Shown here in pieces: positions 47,438 to 58,200 of a DNA stretch of 64,000 nucleotides; positions within the stretch are counted from its first letter, which is position 1, and every line of letters begins with the position of its first letter. Position numbers and translations under genes: made by a program. Source of the stretch: Taenia hydatigena (Eukaryota > Platyhelminthes > Cestoda > Cyclophyllidea > Taeniidae); the NCBI GenBank assembly GCA_036345935.2, contig JADWOT020001282.1:186001-250000 (forward strand). The letters are read 5' to 3'. The notes beneath the pieces were generated by a model, which was given only the letters and a program-made list of their open reading frames with translations, searched no databases and was not told the origin of the DNA.

Positions 47438-50400
47438 ATTCAACAAAGTGTCTACTTCTCCTTTTATGTGTATTTGTGAAATGAGGTAGCGCACGGCAGT
47501 TGTGCGGCATGGCGATGAGGAGTTTCTTCGTTGTAATCACCACAACTCGTATTGTGATCGCCACTGTTGCTTACTTTCCCTTCGATTGGGTAGCTGCTTC
47601 GTGTTGTTCATTATTGCTGCGGATCTTACCCATTACCAGTGTTGTCCATCCCGCTTGCAAGACTCTCTGTGCTTCGTGCGCACTTATAGTTATTTTCTGC
47701 TATTCGCCAATTTGAGGTTGTTCGCACACCTTTCGTTTCAACAATGTCAATTCATCCATTTTAACTTCGATAAAGTAAATGTAAGCAGGTGGCTCATTTC
47801 TTTCCATTCACTAGTTCTATTTTTGACCAAACGAGTTCATTTGGTCCTCATCATGGCATCTGCACCATCTGTTGAATAGAAATTCTCGAAATTCTCAGAT
47901 ATGCTGAAACATTGGTAAAATTTCAGATATTATTGCTATAAAGTAAGGGTGAATGTGCTTGCTTTACAAAATGTAGTAGTTGCACGTGCAAACGCACGTC
48001 ACTTGGATCAGCACAATGAGCAAATTTGAGTACGGTCGCTTGCATAATCTCCAGAAATTTGACTTCAAATCCAAAGCGGAAAATTTTTCAGGGATTGCGT
48101 ACTTCACAATTTTTAGATGCAGGCAGATTTTTCCATTTTGGTGCGTTAAGAGGCGCATAGAGTGACGCATCAATTTACACGCTTAATTTATGTTAACACA
48201 CACATCAATGGGAATATACATGACATCGTAGATCGTTCATCGCTTTCCTCCTCTTCCTTCTTCCACCCTTACTAAAGGAGAAAGTTAGTTGCCTCTAGGC
48301 ACTTATACTATCACAAGGTATGACGAAGGTGTCTCGGGCTCTGGAGTGCAATTGCTTTGGTCCGCGATCAGATTAAAATTGTCCTCCCGCCTCTTGCCTA
48401 CAAACACAATTAAGGAACACAAGTACTACAATCATATTTGAGCAACTCAGATTCGTTGCATTTAAAATGAGGCATTGAGCTTTGAGTAAATAGTTCTAAG
48501 GCTGTAAAGTTGTCAATTTTCAAGCCACTCTATATACACTACGCCCACCTACACTAACTCGAAGCCTGACACATCCATCCAAGGGGCTGAGCACGCAGGT
48601 TCAAGCACTCGCCATGATGCGTAGTTGGATGAGGAAGGTTTGTTCTCAGCGTCTGTGTTGCGGGTAGAGCGTAGTGCCACAAAAGCGGGTCGGTGCTCTA
48701 CAAATACCAAAAGCACTTGCAAGCAATGGAGTTTATTGGCAGTTTCGACTTCCATTCACAATTTAATTATTCCGCAAAATTCAAAAAGGACATAAAATTA
48801 GTTCTAAGAGATTCTTCGCTTGAAATAATTCGTATTTAGCAATTTAACCAAATCTTGAAGCAATTGTTTTGGTCCTTCGAGTTCATCGATGCCAAATAGA
48901 CTGAGTGGTGGTCAGTGTATTCAACAAAGTGTCTACTTCTCCTTTTATGTGTATTTGTGAAATGAGGTAGCGCACGGCAGTTTTGCGGCATGGCGATGAG
49001 GAGTTTCTTCGTTGTAATCACCACAACTCGTATTGTGATCGCCACTGTTGCTTACTTTCCCTTCGATTGGGTAGCTGCTTCGTGTTGTTCATTATTGCTG
49101 CGGATCTTACCCATTACCAGTGTTGTCCATCCCGCTTGCAAGACTCTCTGTGCTTCGTGCGCACTTATAGTTATTTTCTGCTATTCGCCAATTTGAGGTT
49201 GTTCGCACACCTTTCGTTTCAACAATGTCAATTCATCCATTTTAACTTCGATAAAGTAAATGTAAGCAGGTGGCTCATTTCTTTCCATTCACTAGTTCTA
49301 TTTTTGACCAAACGAGTTCATTCGGTCCTCATCATGGCATCTGCACCATCTGTTGAATAGAAATTCTCGAAATTCTCAGATATGCTGAAACATTGGTAAA
49401 ATTTCAGATATTATTGCTATAAAGTAAGGGTGAATGTGCTTGCTTTACAAAATGTAGTAGTTGCACGTGCAAACGCACGTCACTTGGATCAGCACAATGA
49501 GCAAATTTGAGTACGGTCGCTTGCATAATCTCCAGAAATTTGACTCCAAATCCAAAGCGGAAAATTTTTCAGGGATTGCGTACTTCACAATTTTTAGATG
49601 AAGGCAGATTTTTCCATTTTGGTGCGTTAAGAGGCGCATAGAGTGACGCATCAATTTACACGCTTAATTTATGTTAACACACACATCAATGGGAATATAC
49701 ATGACATCGTAGATCGTTCATCGCTTTCCTCCTCTTCCTTCTTCCACCCTTACTAAAGGAGAAAGTTAGTTGCCTCTAGGCACTTATACTATCACAAGGT
49801 ATGACGAAGGTGTCTCGGGCTCTGGAGTGCAATTGCTTTGGTCCGCGATCAGATTAAAATTGTCCTCCCGCCTCTTGCCTACAAACACAATTAAGGAACA
49901 CAAGTACTACAATCATATTTGAGCAACTCAGATTCGTTGCATTTAAAATGAGGCATTGAGCTTTGAGTAAATAGTTCTAAAGCTGTAAAGTTGTCAGTTA
50001 TCAAGCCACTCCATATACACTACGCCCACCTACACTAACTCGAAGCCTGACACATCCATCCAAGGGGCTGAGCACGCAGGTTCAAGCACTCGCCATGATG
50101 CGTAGTTGGATGAGGAAGGTTTGTTCTCAGCGTCTGTGTTGCGGGTAGAGCGTAGTGCCACAAAAGCGGGTCGGTGCTCTACAAATACCAAAAGCACTTG
50201 CAAGCAATGGAGTTTATTGGCAGTTTCGACTTCCATTCACAATTTAATTATTCCGCAAAATTCAAAAAGGACATAAAATTAGTTCTAAGAGATTCTTCGC
50301 TTGAAATAATTCGTATTTAGCAATTTAACCAAATCTTGAAGCAATTGTTTTGGTCCTTCGAGTTCATCGATGCCAAATAGACTGAGTGGTGGTCAGTGTA
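47438..50400 (+). repeat. Recent tandem duplication, two units of 1,481 bp
   Basis: Unit 1 (about 47438-48918) and unit 2 (about 48919-50399) are nearly identical. I count at least eight single-base differences and no length change, well above 99 percent identity. The junction is sharp: ATTCAACAAAG opens both units and GGTCAGTGTA closes both, with only AT shared at the breakpoint. Short frames are duplicated with it (47502-47879 and 48983-49360, 125 codons), but none is recognisable. Part of the unit (about 48235-48450) resembles 51780-52000, so it contains an older dispersed repeat. An assembly artefact is unlikely given the substitutions, but collapsed or extra copies are possible. Confidence 0.95.
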
Positions 50401-50478
50401 TGTGAGGTGTTATTGCTTCTTTTAGTGAACTCAAGAGGTTCGCGCGGAATTCGCATTCACCTGCGACGCGATCACACG

Positions 50479-50977
50479 ATGGCCAGTCAAACGCATCTGG
50501 AATTCGAAAGCGAAACATGGGATCAGGCTGACCTGAATGAAGTTCGTGCTCTCCTCCACGGATGTAGCGGTTATGTTTCGCAGCAATACCCTGCTATTCG
50601 CATTGAGAATTTAACACTGAACGACTTCCGTACCCTCCTCAATCGGGTCCAGTCTTCCACCTTTCGGATTGCCTACATTGAGCAATATGAGGGATGCCAG
50701 TACTGTGTTGTAATTTTTTAGTCAACCCCCTTTGTATGATCTTAGACCAAAATATATTTGTATGCCTTTTAATGCACTGAATTCCACTGACATATGAGGC
50801 TTTAGGAATGGTATACTCATTAGCTTGAAAGCAGACAGCAGTCGCATTGTTGTTTCGGGGTTTGACAACCTTCCAAAAGATGCGCTTTCTTTGACCATTC
50901 CACAACATCGCAAGTCAGTATTATTGGTGATTTTTCATACCGAAGATCGCTATTCGTGCACTATAAATGGGAGATAG
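50479..50977 (+). CDS. Candidate two-exon gene of unknown function
   Basis: The ATG at 50479 follows a T-rich acceptor-like TTGCTTCTTTTAG at about 50413-50425. It opens 80 codons with a protein-like composition (ESETWDQADLNEVRALL, LTLNDFRTLLNRVQ, AYIEQYEGCQ), ending at a TAG at 50719-50721. Alternatively a weak donor (TGCCA|GTACTG) at 50700 joins an acceptor (ATGAGGCTTTAG) ending at 50805. The second exon, at 50806-50977, is open for 56 codons and includes SSRIVVSGFDNLPKDALSL. The phases (2 to 2) agree. No domain is recognised. The start lies about 80 bases after the tandem duplication, so the duplicated DNA may include its upstream region. The second exon is the less certain part. Confidence 0.35.
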
Positions 50978-51779
50978 CGTTTCCACCTTGTGATCCAGAG
51001 CTGGGGCTGACTCAGTTGACAGCGTTACGGCTGCGCATAATTTGTGTACATTGGAGTCAAGTATCCTGCCACCTCCATTTCCTGATTACACTGGATGACA
51101 CTGGATGGTCCAAGCACCGGAGCACAGCAAGCAAACTCTATTATTCATCCAAGCTATTGGCGTTTGATTAGGAAAACCATATTATTTCGCTATCGGCTTT
51201 AAGAATGAAGTCTGGATATCCATCGTCTCAACTTCGGGAACACTAGCAAGTGCACTTTCATGCCTCACAGATAGGAAGATTTCCAGTAGAAAATCAGAGA
51301 AAAGGCAAAAAGAAAGGCGGATTTGGTTAATAGTCGAAAACCTGGGAACCCTTGAAGTAAGGAAGAAACTGCCCCTTTAAATTCTGTTAGTAGTTAAAAA
51401 CCAAATCCATTTAGAGTAAAAAACTGGATTAGGCTATTAAGTGTTTCCAGTAACCTCCTAATTGTCCATGTAGCACTCGGTTTATTTGACTTGGCTAATG
51501 CATTTTTGGTCCAGTGAATAATTTCCGTTTATCGTGAATCGCTAATGATGTACACTGCTTTGTGTTTTTTGTGGACGATGCCAATTAATCTGGCAAATCG
51601 CATAACTGACGTAAAAATTCTAGGCAATGAAATTAAAGCGAAATAGTGATGCGAAGGACGGGTTTTTTACTAATCCCAAGTCGCCTCCTAAAAGTTACAA
51701 TTCATGTCAACTGGAATAACCCACGACTCTTTTTGATGGCACACAATTGCAAGAATAAAATATTAGATGATTTTGCTGC

Positions 51780-52170
51780 AGACGGTTCTTTCCTTTCCCC
51801 TTCTTCCCTTCCATCCTTGCCATGAGAAGGTTTGGATGTTTCTAGCCACGATTATTACAGCACAGGACAGATATGCAGTGACAGGGCCAAAGTGTTGACG
51901 ACTGCGGAGACTCAGGCTGAGGAGACCTACCACGTGTGTCAACGACCAGGCCAAAATTGTTTTCCTCCTCTCGCCTACAAAGCGCATTTGAAGAGCATAA
52001 GTGTTACGGTTACTGTCAGCCTTAGGAGGTCACGGGATATAGCACTTAGGAATAGGGCACTACCATCGCAGGATTTGTTGTGTCACATATGTGCGGCTTA
52101 CCGTGGATCGACGAGCCCGAGGTTGAGCACAATGCTTCCCGCACATCCATGTTCCAAAAGTGTTTATTCA
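51780..52170 (+). repeat. Diverged relative of part of the tandem unit
   Basis: CCAGGCCAAAATTGT, then CCTCCTCTCGCCTACAAA and AGAGCATAAGTGTTAC near 51945-52010, match GATCAGATTAAAATTGTCCT and the following CGCCTCTTGCCTACAAA and AACACAAGTACTAC at 48370-48430 (and 49850-49910). It is a dispersed repeat older than the tandem duplication. Confidence 0.55.
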
Positions 52171-52509
52171 TCTCAAAATATTAAAACCATTTAAAGCCTG
52201 ACCTAATTTTCTTTGTCAAGCATAAACTAAGGCCATGAAACTACTTCTGCGACTCCAGAACGATGCGGATTTTAGCATGGATAGGGAAGCTTTGGTCCTG
52301 AATCCTCTGACTTTGCTGCGAGTTGACATTAGGGCGTTTAATTTACAAAAATGCTGTGCTTATGACGTGCTCATAGGTCTCCGTCGATCATGCCAAGAAT
52401 GCGAATTATGTCACCGTTCAAAATGTGTTATATGCAACAAATTTAAACTACAAAAGTGTCCAACTTCTAGAAACTTACAGGGTCTAATGGCATTTCAGTA
52501 AAAGATAAT

Positions 52510-54330
52510 AATAAGTGCCAAATTTTAGAGGCTACCAAAAGTCTTATTTGTGTGCATTAAGCTTGGAAACAGACTTAGCATCGTTATGTGGCAAATTTGA
52601 GACATGCTATGACGGATTGTGCCCAAGTAATGCAGATGAATGATTTAATGTGCAGAACACCTCCAACATTCATGATGATGTGCATTCAATGCTCGCATAC
52701 CATACAATGCAATAGCATTATAATTGGCGCTGACATCTATTAAGCACTTATGCTAAAATGAAGTCGTAGCTCTCCAACCGCCTTTAAGGCATAAGACTTG
52801 GATATCTACAAGCATTGGTGGAGGATATTGCAGTGTGGATTACACTGCACCACCACAACCCAGCCAAAATTGTTCCCTGTGAAGAGCACATAAACGCAGC
52901 TCGTGTGCATTTTGCTCTGCCTGTAAAAATGACAATTTCTCCCTGATTGGAGGAATGCTCTTTATTATGCCTTGCTAAGAAGTGCTGCGCCAAGTGGCTC
53001 TACTCAAAGGAATGCTGAAATTTTGGATTAAAGTATCATCAAGCATTGACCACTGATCTTAAAACGGAAAGTCTTCTTTGATTTAGTGCACTTAGTGAAA
53101 ATTCGCACAAATCTGCTGCGTCATGTGCACAACTCTATCCTTCTTAAATGAACTTATGTAAAATCGCGAAACGCTGCTTTAAAGCGCCCCTGACTGACCA
53201 TCAACCTAATGGCCACCTGTTTCTGAGTATCAGGCCTGAAAGACTAATTGAAGGACGAATTGAAGTCATCGAGGAAACAGTAAAATTTAATGGGGAATGA
53301 GATTTATGCTCCCCATAGTGATTGACTATTTTGACTGAGCCACCATGCAAACGTGATTCCTCTTGCCTTTTGAGCACATTTTACTCGAACGGATGTCACT
53401 CAAATCTGACTGCAATCGGGTTCAACTCTAATAAGACTAATGGTTGTCATGGGGAGGTCAGATGTCCCCGGGAGTGAAGTGGATAGGATAGATTGACGCA
53501 CAGCACGGACTTAAATGCTGCCGCATTCATCTGAGCAAATCAAAGCCTTGCTATTCTAAGGATTAACTGGGTTTGTCGAACCTCAGCAATCACCTCGGGC
53601 GTGACGATTGAACTCTCTTCAACAGGCACAATTAATCCCACTTTTAAACAAGTAAAGTGGTGAAACTCGATTCAACTTGCAGTTAATTAATACGACGAAA
53701 CATTTCTGTTACTACGGCTAATTCCAGCTTCTTCTGCTTCTCAACTGCAAGGCGATAAGCAATCAAAACAAATATTTGTCGAAGAAGTGGGGAATTAGGG
53801 CGCGATGCCAAATCTCACGAGATATAGTCTTTTTGCATTGCATGGCCAAAGAAACGTCGTTAAGTTTTTACAGAAGAACGGTCTTTGAAAGCAAAATAAG
53901 GCCCAAGCAAATAGTCACTTAGACCTCTGTGAAGACAATCAACTTCACCCTCTATCGACTGTGCTGTGATACGACAGTGCATCATCACTGCTTGCGTGTT
54001 GGCGCATAAGGCACCTAAAGAAATATTTTTTGATTTTGATTTTATCTGCACATGTTATGGGTTAGTGAGCACTATTTTCTCTCTGTTGGCAAAAATAATG
54101 TGGGTTTCGATCAAACATACTAAAATATCCTCCTCGAAAATGTGCAGTGCATTGAAAACCATTCTTGACAAACAGCTTTTCATCCCTTAGAAAAGGAAGC
54201 ATAATTCTTAATAAATCCTTAGCGAAGAAAAGTCTTTGCATTACGATGATCCTTAATTGCATGACCTTATTACTCAAAATATTGGTCCTGCTTACGAGTT
54301 CCGCTCCTCCGCATTTTGATTACATGTAAT
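52510..54330. other. Gene-poor stretch upstream of the zinc-finger gene
   Basis: No firm exon. The frame around 54030-54110 reads FICTCYGL and later KHT, faintly like a decayed finger, but cysteine and histidine spacing is wrong. Earlier exons of the zinc-finger gene are expected somewhere here and were not recognised. Confidence 0.3.
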
Positions 54331-54395
54331 GTTGAAAAGAGATCCGGAAGGTCCACTTTCCTATCCGTTAAATTCAACACAAGTTCTTTTGCAAG

Positions 54396-55236
54396 GTTGT
54401 GCACAACTTGCCAATTCCACCGTTAAAATGTATTTCTACATTTGTACATCTTGCTCTGTGTTATTCACCAACTTTGTTTCAGGCCTTGAGCACTTAACTC
54501 GCGGGCATCATGGTAGGCATCTCTAATTTTTAAATGCCTATCTTTGTGCGCATGCAATCATGTATTCGTGCTTATGCCCACTGGATTTGTATCAGGTTAT
54601 TACATAAATAAAATGTAGTAGGTAAAGCGACTCTGATTTAATCTGAGTAACGATGAGACGCGCAATGAAGTGTCGAATCAAGTAAATCGCTTCACGATCT
54701 TAGCCTCCTCTTTTGCGCCTGCATGGCGTATTTTAATCACCTTGGAACTGCATTGTCCGATTTGCCAAACGTCTCACGGATCCTACGGGAAGCTCTTGTG
54801 GCATCATAAAGGTAAAGGAAATTGACAAGCCCCTCCATGTTTTGCCGCATTCCCTCTCATACGTCAAAGAACTCCCTTTTATCCTCGGAATAGTCTGGAA
54901 ACACTGTTTATGCCATGTGTGCCCCGCTCAATTCGCAAACTTCTCTTTGATTCTCAGTCATTTCATCGGAACACGTATTAGCGAGTGAGCACCTGCTACC
55001 CCTTGATTATAATCCTCCGTCTGTGCTGCTTCTCAGCCGCAGCTTTGACTTTCCACACAAACTTTGCATAAATTTTGGCTTTGTCATACAATGCTTCATT
55101 CCAAAGAATGGCGAATTCAGAGGTGCGCTTGTACTGTACAGAAAGCTTTTCACGATATTCAACCTTCAAAGCCATGTTAGTTCATATGCGTTCGCATCAT
55201 ATCCGTCAGTGTTTCCTTGACAGACTTACTTTGTAA
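54396..55236 (+). CDS. C2H2 zinc-finger protein, 3' part, one finger per exon
   Basis: Four exons fit together: 54396-54512, 54704-54811, 54894-54974 and 55121-55236 (stop TAA). All three introns between them are phase 1, with GT/AG ends (GTAGGC, GTAAAG, GTATTA donors) and lengths of about 191, 82 and 146 bases. Finger 1 is CTSC, 12 residues, HLTRGH. Finger 2 is CPIC, 12 residues, H, with the last His supplied across the splice (LLWHHK then VWKH). Finger 3 is CHVC, 12 residues, HFIGT, its final residue depending on the splice. Finger 4 is CTES, 12 residues, HMRSH, exact spacing but Ser in place of the second Cys. Such proteins usually bind DNA as nuclear regulators. The beginning is missing: the first exon may start at 54384 or 54396 and earlier exons were not found. 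Decay of fingers 3 and 4 may mean a pseudogene. Confidence 0.55.
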
Positions 55237-55244
55237 TGAGTGCT

Positions 55245-58200
55245 TGTTGTAACGCCTCAGTGTCTTCTGTTTTTTAGACATTTGGCGCCAAGTGTTTTGG
55301 TGGAATGCAGACATACGCTATTCTGTGAGCAAAATTCGTAAGTTTTTAGTAGTGTTAACCTAAAGATATTGCCTTCCTGTTTTAAACTGACAACCAAGTA
55401 AGATAAGAGGTTTAATGCGCAGAACATGCTTGTGTAAATCGCCAGGATTTTATAAGGGATTGTCTGACTGTGTAAAATTAAGTGAGGATGCTTGATAGAT
55501 ATGGAAAGGCAAACATCGTATTTCACTGCGTTAAGTAATGCCCCATCAATAGTTTAGATAACTTAGATGCTGTCACAGAAATGCCACATCATCGTCAGTT
55601 ATGCGTGAATTTATGTCAATAATTATTTTAATGAATTATATGCGCATTTTTAAGTACGATAACCAAAACCTGCTTGTTTGCTTTCTAGAGTTCTGCAGCG
55701 GGCTGCCTAAACTTAGCAGCTATTAGTTCTACAAGAAATCATGTGTTTGATATAGGGCGAGCATGCTGCAATCATCGGCGCTGTCGTTTTTATTTTGGTT
55801 GCTGGTATACGCATAGCTGGATTTTCATTCGAATGTTGGAAAATTAAGATAAGAATGCAAAATCTTGAAATGCATCAAAAGAATACAGCGTAGAGAATAA
55901 AGATAGGGTTGTAGATTGCAACATGACATTCCCATTTTTGAGGTTGTGCGGTGCAGTTTGGCACAAGAAAGTCGCTATTATCCGACGAAGCTGACTGTTG
56001 GAATTTGTAGAATTTCAATGCAAACATTGATGTAGTCAGTTTATTTCAAGTTTTGCATTGGGATACATTTAATAATAACTGCGTGAGCGAAGAATTTGCA
56101 TTGTCAAGGCCATGCACCATAGGCCTTCCTTGTGCTATAATAGCAGAGAGCAAAGACGCTTCAGAGGTGACGGTAAGATAGACATTAGACATAATTGCTA
56201 CACACACTTAAGGCAGCCATCGAAGGGTAGTAGTCTTCGAGAAGTGCGCCAATCAGGAAAAAACAACAGAAGGAAAGGATTTAGCTAGGACGATAAAGTT
56301 AAAAGGGTCACTAAAGCATGTCTTTGCTGTGCACGCTCAGCGAAACAAAGGTTGCGTAAGAATTGCGACACCGGCATGACCTTGAATGGATGTTTGTTAG
56401 AGCAGCCTAGTTTACTAGTTCCGGGACCCAAGTGTAGGCAAGTAGTGTAGTAATTGCGAACAAATATTTGCAAGAGACTGGTGCTAGGCTCAAGAGAAGG
56501 ACCTAATGAACAAGCCAAAACAAGCCAACTGGATAGCTATATTCGAAATTTCGCTTAATGCAAAAAATAAGCCCAAACTCTATGGGCTGTAGCCTAGTCA
56601 TTAGCGCTGGAGGGAAGCAAAAATTTTTGGTTTTGGCATCGACATAACTAAGAATTGGGTAGAATTTGCCTCAAGGTGGCTAGAACCACTGAAGCTGCAT
56701 AAGGACCAGCAATTTGACAGCCTATGACATTAGATAGCTTCAGAAACGGCCGCATCTAGTCCGCTTGGTGCTGCCAACTACTCAGAGGCTTCCAGTAGAA
56801 ATGAAGAATATCCGGTTGCTCACCTTTTCAGCCAATACGAATTCGGTATCTTGAGTAGCGTAGCGCACATGCGCTTAAGTGGTCTGATCGTGGGGATACA
56901 TTTGATGAGGTAAAGCTGTAAGTTAGAAGGGGATACATGCTTTGCTAAAAGCACCGACTTTATTGACTTCATATTTTCCTATCGCAAAGTATCAGCAAGG
57001 AGATATACCTAAGTGGAATGGAGTCTCCAGTGAATCATTAGCAATGAACTGCTCGAAGATATATTTATTAATATGAAATACCGACAGCGATCACATCTTT
57101 TATTGGGTCGTGTAACTTCCTCATCTTCCTCGTAAATATTAGGTCTTCATGCAATGACTTTGGATGCGGTACTCACGTAACTGCGTTTCTCCGTTTTCCG
57201 AAAATACATTCAGGCCGCAATAATGGTAAACAGGGCTGCTAACTTTCAAGGCAACCGTAAGTAATGCGCTTAATATGCAGTTATTGATGGCTGGCCTGTC
57301 CTTAAGTGCATGACTCACAAGTTTTGGCCACTCTGATGTGCACTGCACTTTTAAGATCATAAGATTCTCCGGCTTTAATTAGGAAGGAATAGTTTTAACC
57401 TTTACCATTGCTACCGTGGTAGGATCTAGGAGAAAAAAAGGAATCTTTATTAGGCAAAGTCATATCTGATCATGGCTAGGTAAATGGAATGGGGATGTTC
57501 CACAAAGGTATATATTTTTCAGCAATATAGGGTAAGAGACCCCTCATGACGGGCAATTTCTTACTTATGGCGGAATAGAATAGAACTATGAGCCCTAACC
57601 ACGTTATACTACCCAACTAAGAAATGTGCTAGCAATAAGCATCAAGTATGAAGCAAAATGCATACAAGTGAAAGAACATGGTGCGACATCAAAAATAGCA
57701 TAAAATGTGTCACAGCAGAATGCCAAAGAATCGTTTTTAATGAAGTTCCCATGCCTCTATGTGGAAAGAAAAGAACCTACGGCCTTGGCAGCATACATTA
57801 CCTAACCTACGCGGAAGTGTAGATAGCCGTGTCTATCGAAGATACAACAAAAATAGAGGTTATATACACCACCCAACCTGAAAAGAAGTGTACTTAATCA
57901 AATCCCTTGAAACCAAAAATCGATGGATAATTAGAGCAGGTAATTGCGCAGGCAGTAGGTAGCAAGCAACGTGAACAGCACTGTTTTGTTCCCCACTAAA
58001 GTAAAATTAGGTAGCGGACGTCACAGCCTCTACTCTCCATAACGACTGCCACTAATTGTTTATTTGTAATATGGTGAGACTTTTGGGTAAAGCTAACTAG
58101 GGCGAAAAATTACTACGTCGAGACGTAAAATTGGAGTACTTGGTGGAATACGGACTTCTATCTGTCAAGTTGCCAAAAGGAATGCCATGCAATGTCCCTT

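Noticed and set aside
47502..47879. 125-codon frame present identically in both tandem units (also 48983-49360)
   Set aside because: Conservation between the units only reflects the recent duplication. The peptide is unusual (many Cys, Phe, Leu, His) and no signals support expression.
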